Assembly (NCBI GenBank): GCA_035714625.1
Contig: DASTLT010000206.1
Span: 1-61,680, forward strand
DNA from: GCA-003244245 sp035714625
GTDB lineage: Bacteria; Actinomycetota; Actinomycetes; Mycobacteriales; Pseudonocardiaceae
Direction of reading: 5' to 3'
DNA: 61,680 bases
Shown here: positions 56,041-61,680 of the stretch, one piece after another
How positions within the stretch are numbered: the stretch's first letter is position 1
How the letters are laid out: each line of letters opens with the position of its first letter
Position numbers and translations under genes: made by a program
Notes under the pieces: generated by a model
Seen by the model: only the letters and a program-made list of their open reading frames with translations
Databases searched by the model: none
What the model was told of the DNA's origin: nothing

Positions 56041-57040
56041 CGCGCACCGCGGTGCCGGTTCTCCTGGAAACCCACGGCAAGCAGGACTTCATCTTCGGGA
56101 CGAGCAAGCGGCGGGAGGCCGTCGGCGCGTCCTACCTCGTGCACGCGATCGCCGCCGACTGGGTGGCCGAGTCCGTGCAGGAGATCACCGGGGTACCGCT
56201 GGGTACGACGATCTCCTCCGGCGGACCGCACGAAGTGCTGGTGCAGACCTCGGGCACGTTCCTGGCGTTCTTCACCGACACCGCCCAGGCCCGGTCAGTG
56301 ATCAGTCCGGTCACGCTCAGAGCACTGCGCGAAGCGCCCGGTCTCGGCGTGACCGGGGTGGTGGGTGACCCCATCGACTGGGTGGGCCACGGTGCACCGG
56401 CCGCGGTAGCCCAGGTGTTTCGCGCCATCGCGACATCCCGGGTGACCCGACCGAGCACGGCGGTGCGGTTCCCGGTACTGCCTGTCACGGCGCTGTGCCC
56501 GTCCAGTGCGCTGCCCGTCGCGGGACTCGCGCGAGTCGGCGGGAACCCGGAGCTGAGGTCCGCGCCATCGCTGGCCAAGCTGGCCACCCATGAGCCTGCC
56601 CTGACCCGGCTGGCGGAGATGAGTGGCCTGCCCGTCGCGCACATCCGCGGCGCTGCGCAGCGGCTCGACGGTGACCAGCCGGACTCGCCCGACCGCGTCG
56701 CCGTGGTGCACGCTGACGGCAACGGCCTGGGCGGGGTGTTCGCGGGCCTGGCCGGGCTGATGGTCGACGAGTCCGGAGCGGAGCCGGACAACGCCGGCTA
56801 CGCCGCCGCGTACCGCGACTTCTCCGCGGCACTGGCCACCAGCACCGAACGGGCCTTCCAGCGCTCGGTGCAGCAGCTACAGCAGGAACACGGGACCGAT
56901 CCGGACGTCCTGCCGCTGGTCCTCGCCGGGGACGACATCACCTTCATCGCGGATGCCGCACTCGCCCCGTTGTTCACCAGGCACTTCCTTACCGAGCTGG
57001 TCAGGCTGGTGGCCACCGACCCAGGCCGTGGCCACCACCG
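56037..57040 (+). pseudogene. Cas10-like large subunit, 3'-deleted
   Basis: Begins MTRTAVPVLLETHGKQDFIFGTSKRREAVGAS and keeps VVHADGNGLGGVF and LPLVLAGDDITFIADAAL (AGDD in place of GGDD). After LVRLVATD (about 57025) homology to the first-operon copy stops; about 240 C-terminal residues are lost by a deletion that joins it to the next RAMP gene. The open frame runs on to 57251 through unrelated codons. Palm motifs survive but activity is doubtful. Confidence 0.75.
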
Positions 57041-57082
57041 TCACCACCGCTGCTGGCACCGACTCACCACCCCGGCGGGTAG

Positions 57083-57480
57083 CGGCGGACGGCGATGCCG
57101 AGCTGGTCTGCACCGATCACGTTGCGGTGGACCGCTGGACCGGTGGAGCGAGCGAGGGCCAACTGTACAGCGAGTACGAGCCGCACGGTTTCCGCTTCGA
57201 GCCGATCAGGCTGGTCCTGAACCGCGAGATGCTCGCGCCGCCGGTTCGTGACGCGGTGTCCATGCTGCTGCTGGTCGTGATCCGCGAGCTCGCCGAGGGA
57301 CGGGTGCCACTGGGTGCCCGCACCCACCGCGGCCTCGGTGCCGTCACGGTGACCCGCGTCTGCCTTCAGGGGGCGGGCCTGAATATCGACGCGGCAGGAA
57401 TGCCGGATCTGCACAGCACTGACTTCAACGCGCTTCGGTCCGCGTGGCAGGAATGGATCGACAGCGAGGAGGCGGCATGA
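57083..57480 (+). pseudogene. 3' remnant of a tandem Csm3-like RAMP gene
   Basis: This stretch reads DGDAELVCTDHVAVDRWTGGASEGQLYSEYEPHGFRFEPIRLVLNRE and continues to EEAA, matching the last third of the 7698-9013 protein. The first RAMP domain and the start of the second are gone. It has no start codon of its own and no likely ribosome site. It overlaps the csx19-like start by ATGA. Confidence 0.75.
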
Positions 57481-58106
57481 TCGACCCTGCGCGCGACACC
57501 GGAACCCTTGCATGGCACGCCCGGCGGTGCGACGCGGCCGCGGCGCTGGCTGCGGTGCAGGGCGAGCACGTGGTCTTCGTCGCCACCCCCACGGCCTTCA
57601 CCATCGCTGTCATGACGGCAGGTGAGCTGCTTACCGCCGAGCAGACGCCGTGGCCACTGCCGTCGAGCACCTTCCAGCTCACCGCGTTTGACGGGACCAC
57701 CGAACTGCGATGGCTGGCCGACGGTGCTTCGGGCCGGGCGGTGTGGCTTTCCGAGTCCACTGCCGCGTTGCCCGGACCGCCGACCGGACCGCAACAGGTG
57801 TTCACCACACGGCTCACCCAGCGGGCCGTGCTGTGGGGTTTACCCGACGGTGATGGACCTGGGGGCTTCTCCCGGTGGTCAGCGGCACGGGTCGGCGAAG
57901 CCTGGTATCCGTGCATGCCGGGCAGCTCCCCCCGGCACCGCGCCGTCCTGGAATCGGTGGAGTACGTCGCCGCGGACCGGCACGGATCAATGGCGGTCTT
58001 TGAGCATCGGCTGGTCAGGGTGACCTCGGTCGAACTGGTCGCCGGACCCCGCGCACTCAACGGCCACGATCGTGCGACTCACCAGCTCTCCTCGGGGCAC
58101 TCCTGA
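57477..58106 (+). CDS. csx19: Csx19-like type III accessory protein (second copy)
   Basis: A 209-residue paralogue of the 9010-9597 protein: STFQLTAFDGTTELRWLADGAS, RAVLWGLPD, GGFSRWSAARVGEAWYPCMPGS and LESVEYVAADRHGSM. ATG 57477 overlaps the RAMP remnant stop. Identity to the first copy is only about half by eye, so the operons diverged long ago. The end overlaps the next gene start. Confidence 0.6.
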   Translation: MIDPARDTGTLAWHARRCDAAAALAAVQGEHVVFVATPTAFTIAVMTAGELLTAEQTPWPLPSSTFQLTAFDGTTELRWLADGASGRAVWLSESTAALPGPPTGPQQVFTTRLTQRAVLWGLPDGDGPGGFSRWSAARVGEAWYPCMPGSSPRHRAVLESVEYVAADRHGSMAVFEHRLVRVTSVELVAGPRALNGHDRATHQLSSGHS

Positions 58107-58448
58107 TGATCCGTAATCTCACCCAGCACTCCGTGCACCTGGTGACGTCCGAGGGACAGGTCGAACTCGCACCGGAGGCACGACCGGCTCGCCTTCGCCA
58201 GCAGGCCACTGCGGGGGGGGTGGGTCGACATAGGCGGCGCGGAAGTCGAGCTGTTCGATATCGGCACCGACGAGGTGGAGGAACTGCCTGCACCACAACC
58301 CGGGGTGTGGTTGGTGGTGCCCCGGGTCGTGGCCGACGCCTGTCCCGGACGCCGCGACCTGGTTTTCCCCTACCGCGAGGTACGCGACGACACCGGCCGC
58401 GTCATCGGCTGCACCGCCCTCGGCCGCCCAATCCAGGAGGGCCGCTAG
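58106..58448 (+). pseudogene. Small conserved gene, frameshifted in a G8 run
   Basis: Begins MIRNLTQHSVHLVTSEGQVELAPEARPARLRQQATAGG and then breaks in a run of eight G (58213-58220). With seven G the frame would continue WVDIGGAEVELFDIGTDEVEELPAPQPGVWLVVPRVVADACPGRRDLVFPYREVRDDTGRVIGCTALG. It pairs with 10355-10696. A slipped homopolymer, sequencing error or phase-variable switch could explain it. Confidence 0.7.
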
Positions 58449-58683
58449 ATGCCCGCCGTATTTGATCTGGAGCTGTCGGTGCCAGCCGGCACGCAAGGTG
58501 TATCCGGCGCGGCTGCACGGGGCGGCCTGCGCGCTGCTGGAAGGCAGCGCGGTGTCCCATACGGCGCAGCACAAGCCGTTCTCGGTGGGCCCGCTGTTCG
58601 GGGACGGCGCGGAGCGGGCGCGGTGGCGGCCGGGTTGGCTGCCCGCCGCCGAGCCCCGGCAATTGGATGCCTGCTCGATGTGA
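58449..58683 (+). pseudogene. cas6: Cas6 5' remnant
   Basis: Starts MPAVFDLELSVPA then shifts frame and continues KVYPARLHGAACALLEGSAVSHTAQHKPFSVGPLF, equal to the first 40-50 residues of the first-operon Cas6. The C-terminal half with the glycine loop is absent. This copy cannot process CRISPR RNA. From 58684 to 58883 no gene is seen. Confidence 0.7.
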
Positions 58684-58883
58684 TCCCATTCAACCCACCA
58701 CTACACAAGTCACGCGAGTCTCACCAGTCTCACGGCGGCGGAGTGTGTCTCTGCTGCTCGCCGCGCTGGACGGCGTAGCGATCTCCGACGCCGAGCGGGC
58801 CAGACTGGCCAGAGCGGAGCGGCAGTCAGTCCCCGCACCCCGCGGGATCCGCGTCGACGGCGGTCTCAAACCGTCGTCACGGA

Positions 58884-59300
58884 TCATCCGGGCTGCGCTG
58901 ACGGCATCGGGGTATCGGGCTTCTCGGCCCCGGTGCCCAGCGCGCGGCCGCGCCGGTAATGCCAGATCAGCACGGGCATTCCGACCCCGGCGACGATGAG
59001 GCCGCTGAGCAGGCCGTCGAGACCACTGCTGCGACGATCGTCGACCGCCCGGTCCTTGGCGGACCGGAGCTGCTCCTCGGTCGGCTCCGCAAACTGGCCC
59101 GGGTCCTGGGGGAATTCGTGTTCGTAGGCGTAGCTGGGCAGGCCCAATTCCGGGAACAGGGCGTTCTTGGCACCGAAAAGGGCCATGGTGATGCCGACGA
59201 TGACGAATCCGAGGCCGACGAGAGCCACCAGGTAGAAGTACAGAAGCACCACCCAGCTTCGCTTCGCCGCCTGCGAGTCACGGGTGGAATCGGCTGCCAC
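58884..59300 (-). CDS. Small two-TM hypothetical protein
   Basis: A 138-residue protein with TM helices at about 17-42 (VVLLYFYLVALVGLGFVIVGITMALFG) and 93-112 (LLSGLIVAGVGMPVLIWHY). The loop between is acidic and proline-rich. The GTG start follows AAAGGAGG. No function is recognised. The last few codons run into a Pro/Ser tail. Confidence 0.75.
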   Translation of the reverse strand: MAADSTRDSQAAKRSWVVLLYFYLVALVGLGFVIVGITMALFGAKNALFPELGLPSYAYEHEFPQDPGQFAEPTEEQLRSAKDRAVDDRRSSGLDGLLSGLIVAGVGMPVLIWHYRRGRALGTGAEKPDTPMPSAQPG

Positions 59301-59433
59301 GGTGGCCTCCTTTCGTCACACCCGAAGGGTAGCCGGGTAGCCGGACAAACGGGGCGGAGCCGGTCAGCCGGTCGGCACCAGTGGGGCCACCTCGGGGTGC
59401 AGGTGGGCGAGGCCCTGCGTCCACCGGCAGGCT

Positions 59434-60810
59434 TCAGTGCGTCCACCGGGAGGCAGCAACGATCTCCTCGGGGCTGACGGTGGCGAACCGCTCGATCTCC
59501 GCGCGGCGCACCGCGACCACGGTGTCGGCCAGTTCCGGTCCGAACGCCTCGGCCAGCACCGGATCGGCGACGAACGCCGCCACCGCGGCGTCCAGGCGTT
59601 GCGGCAGCCGGGCGAGCCCGCTGCCGGCCCGCTCGCCGTCCGACAGGCTCGCCGGGTCGACATCCACCGGATCGGGCAGCGTGGCGCCCTGCTCGATCCC
59701 GGCCATCCCGGCCGCCAGCAACGCGGCAACCAGCAGGTAGGGGTTGGCGGTCGCGTCGACGCACTTCACCTCGACGTTGGCCGCATCGGGCTGCTCCCCG
59801 GCCGAGCCGGTGATCAGCCGCACCGCCGCCTCCCGGTTCTCCCGGCCCCAGCAGGCGAACACCCCAGCCCAGTGCGAGGGCACCAGCCGCAGGTAGCTGG
59901 CCACGCTGGGCGCGCCGACGGCGAGCAGCGCAGCCAGCCGTGACAGGATCCCGGCGATGAACGCCTCGCCCTCGCCGGTCAGCCCGTAGCGACCGTCACC
60001 GCCGCACATCAGGTTGCGGCCGTCCCGGGACACCGACAGGTGCACGTGGCCCCCGTTACCGACCCCGCCGGCGACCACGCTGGGCGCGAACGACACCCGT
60101 AGCCCATGCCGGGCGGACACCGCCCGGATCGTGCTGCGCACCAGCACCGTGGTGTCAGCAGCGCCCACCGGCGACTCCGCCGCCACCGAGATCTCCAACT
60201 GGCCGGCGGCGTACTCGGGGTGGAACTGCGCGACCTCCACTCCCTGCGCGGCCAGCGCGCGGAGCAGCTCGGCGGCGTAGTCGGACCGCTCGATCAGCCG
60301 GGTCATGCCGTAGGCGGGCCCGCCCATCGCTGGCACCACCTCATCACCGGAGCCGGCGTCGAGCACCCACTCGACCTCGAACGCCACCCGGGCGGTCAGC
60401 CCCGCCGCGGCCAGCCGCTCGGTGAGCCGGGCCACCAGCGCCCGGCTGCACTGCGGATGCCGGCTGCCCTCCTGGGTCCACCGATCGACCGGTGCCCAGG
60501 CCCAACCGGGCTGGGCGAACAGCGGCACCAGCCGGGCCAGATCAGGCAGCAGCCGCAGGTCACCGGTCGGACCGGCACAGTAGCGGCCGGTGGTGATCGA
60601 GTCGTCGGGCAGGAAGAAGTCGAACACCGGGCTGGCCCCGACGCCCCATGCCGCCGCGCGGGGCAGCGCAGCCGTCGGAACGGCTTTGACCCGGGTGATC
60701 CCGCCGGTGTCCACCCAGGTCAGCGCGACCCCCACCACCCCAGCGGCGGCCAGCCGCTCGGCCTCTCGTCTACCCTCTGCGGCGCGCTCCGCCCGGTCCA
60801 CCTTGTCCAC
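59434..60810 (-). CDS. Glutamine-synthetase-family enzyme
   Basis: A 458-residue GS-fold protein. AGPTGDLRLLPDL, FEVEWVLD (metal Glu), EYAAGQLEISVAAESPVGAADTT, GGVGNGGHVHLSVSRDGRN (catalytic His), and VEVKCVDATANPYLLVAALLAAG match the C-terminal domain of type I/III GS-like enzymes. Whether it makes glutamine or ligates glutamate to an amine is not clear. The GTG 60810 is preceded by AGGA; another GTG at 60801 is possible. Confidence 0.8.
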   Translation of the reverse strand: MDKVDRAERAAEGRREAERLAAAGVVGVALTWVDTGGITRVKAVPTAALPRAAAWGVGASPVFDFFLPDDSITTGRYCAGPTGDLRLLPDLARLVPLFAQPGWAWAPVDRWTQEGSRHPQCSRALVARLTERLAAAGLTARVAFEVEWVLDAGSGDEVVPAMGGPAYGMTRLIERSDYAAELLRALAAQGVEVAQFHPEYAAGQLEISVAAESPVGAADTTVLVRSTIRAVSARHGLRVSFAPSVVAGGVGNGGHVHLSVSRDGRNLMCGGDGRYGLTGEGEAFIAGILSRLAALLAVGAPSVASYLRLVPSHWAGVFACWGRENREAAVRLITGSAGEQPDAANVEVKCVDATANPYLLVAALLAAGMAGIEQGATLPDPVDVDPASLSDGERAGSGLARLPQRLDAAVAAFVADPVLAEAFGPELADTVVAVRRAEIERFATVSPEEIVAASRWTH

Positions 60811-60897
60811 CAGCCGATCCTGCCAGCGGCAGCTCCGCTGAGTCGAGCAGCAGGCGATATACTTCCCCTTGTCTGATATCGAGCGAGGAGGCGGTAG

Positions 60898-61113
60898 ATG
60901 GCTCGGACGCTGCTGGACGTCGACGACGTCGCACTGGCTCAGGCCGCTGCGGTCCTCGGCACCACGAGCAAGGTCGACACGGTCAATCGCGCCCTGCGGC
61001 TGGTGGCCGCTGCAGCAGCCGAGGACGCGGACCGGGCACGCTTCGACGACCTGTTGGACCTCGTTGGAGATCGGCTCGCCGAGACCGACGTGCGGACCCA
61101 GGCGTGGCGGTAG
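60898..61113 (+). CDS. vapB: VapB-type antitoxin
   Basis: A 71-residue antitoxin with MARTLLDVDDVALAQAAAVLGTTSKVDTVNRALRLVAAAAA, the compact ribbon-helix-helix form, and a C-terminal helix (DDLLDLVGDRLAE). The RBS GAGGAGG is well placed. The following toxin gene overlaps it by 10 bp. Confidence 0.8.
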   Translation: MARTLLDVDDVALAQAAAVLGTTSKVDTVNRALRLVAAAAAEDADRARFDDLLDLVGDRLAETDVRTQAWR

Positions 61114-61544
61114 GCCCGCTACGCCTCGCCGACAGGTCGGCGTGGGAGCAGGCCCGCTACGACCGCTGCTCCCGGGACCGCCTGCACGAACTGCGGCAGG
61201 CCAAGCAACTGGCCATTTGTGTCGTTTCGATCTCCGAGCTGCTGTATTCGGCCCGCAATGCCGAGGAGCTGGCCCGGTTGCGTCTTGATCTCTCATCGCT
61301 GCCTTACCTGCACATGACGGAGGCCGCCGAGCGCCAGGTCGAAGAACTCATGGCGGCCTTGGCGATCCGGGGACAGCATCGGACCCCGATCCCGAACCTG
61401 ATGCTGGCCGCGATCGCGCACACCAATTCGGCCGTCGTGCTGCACTACGACTCGGACTACGAGCGGATCGCCGCCGTCACCGGCCAGGGCCACGAGTGGA
61501 TCGTCCCGCGGGGTGCGGGCCGTGGGGCCAGCCCGCCGGCCTAG
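61104..61544 (+). CDS. vapC: VapC-type PIN-domain toxin
   Basis: A 146-residue PIN protein. LRLADRSAWEQARYD corresponds to the N-terminal Asp strand (ADTSAW), SISELLYSARN to the Glu, and HRTPIPNLMLAAIAH with LHYDSDYERIAAVTGQGHEWIVP to the later Asp motifs and tail. The Thr after Asp is replaced by Arg. GTG at 61104 gives overlap with vapB. Confidence 0.75.
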   Translation: MAVGPLRLADRSAWEQARYDRCSRDRLHELRQAKQLAICVVSISELLYSARNAEELARLRLDLSSLPYLHMTEAAERQVEELMAALAIRGQHRTPIPNLMLAAIAHTNSAVVLHYDSDYERIAAVTGQGHEWIVPRGAGRGASPPA

Positions 61545-61621
61545 ATGAGTGATTCCTAATCCGGCTCGGTGTGGCGTGGCGGCTTGATCAGCGATGAGGA
61601 GGAGGGCATCGATGGTCGGTT

Positions 61622-61680
61622 GTGAAGACAGACCTCGATACCCTCCTCATCACACTGTATGTCCTGATCGACGATCACAT
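61622..61680 (+). mobile_element. Start of an IS982-type transposase (runs off the window)
   Basis: The GTG frame KTDLDTLLITLYVLIDDH matches the N-terminus of IS982-type transposases of actinobacteria. The bases before it (61553-61621, with GAGGAGGAGGG) probably form the left end, but terminal inverted repeats cannot be confirmed without the right end. It marks an edge of island C. Confidence 0.55.

Noticed and set aside
58684..58883. A further cas gene after the cas6 remnant
   Set aside because: Short frames here show no CRISPR motif and no continuation of the Cas6 C-terminal half.

Overview
The window is high-GC DNA with GTG/TTG starts, ATGA/GTGA gene overlaps and an actinobacterial gene set (DnaG with a coupled small gene, single-chain GlyRS, DUF6703, Zur with an ArsR partner, era/cdd-like/CBS/ybeY/phoH, rsmE/dnaJ2/hrcA/hemW, the sir-cysH-cysD-cysN operon). 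It most resembles the Pseudonocardiales. That placement is inferred from gene content and order; no rRNA lies in the window.

The backbone is ordinary housekeeping DNA: tRNA-Asn, tam and dnaG (0-4 kb); dgt, ydcF, xdhC, glyS, zur, a TIGR03943/YraQ-type permease pair, uppS and recO (14.7-24.5 kb); era to hemW (30.9-42 kb); and a leader-peptide-preceded assimilatory sulfate operon (42.1-48 kb). Backbone genes are intact and often translationally coupled.

Three accessory blocks interrupt it. Island A (about 4.2-14.6 kb, between dnaG and dgt) holds a two-repeat CRISPR remnant and a type III (III-D-like) operon: truncated TIGR03986-type RAMP, HD-less Cas10-like, tandem RAMP, Csx19-like, two-TM CARF protein, a small conserved gene and Cas6. 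Broken toxin-antitoxin genes and an imuB relic follow. Island B (24.6-30.9 kb, between recO and era) has an orphan VapB and an uncharacterised set: PCMT-like methyltransferase, TPR-type regulator, APH-like kinase, lactate/malate-dehydrogenase-like protein and HprK-like kinase. Island C (48-61.7 kb) contains TA modules, a truncated peptidase, a frameshifted XRE gene, a two-TM protein ending in a minimal CRISPR polymerase (mCpol) domain, a convergent two-TM CARF protein, a second paralogous type III operon, a glutamine-synthetase-like gene, VapBC and the start of an IS982-type transposase.

The main observation is the pairing at 51.3-53.7 kb: a membrane-anchored protein carrying its own mCpol nucleotide cyclase, opposite a membrane-anchored CARF sensor, next to a type III operon that has lost most of its tandem RAMP gene and the end of its Cas10-like gene. 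mCpol enzymes with two-TM effectors are known from the Panoptes defence system. A single chain with two TM helices, a CARF/SAVED-like middle and mCpol, opposite a separate 2TM-CARF gene, looks like a variant. The two type III operons are diverged paralogues that have decayed at different genes, so neither looks complete alone.
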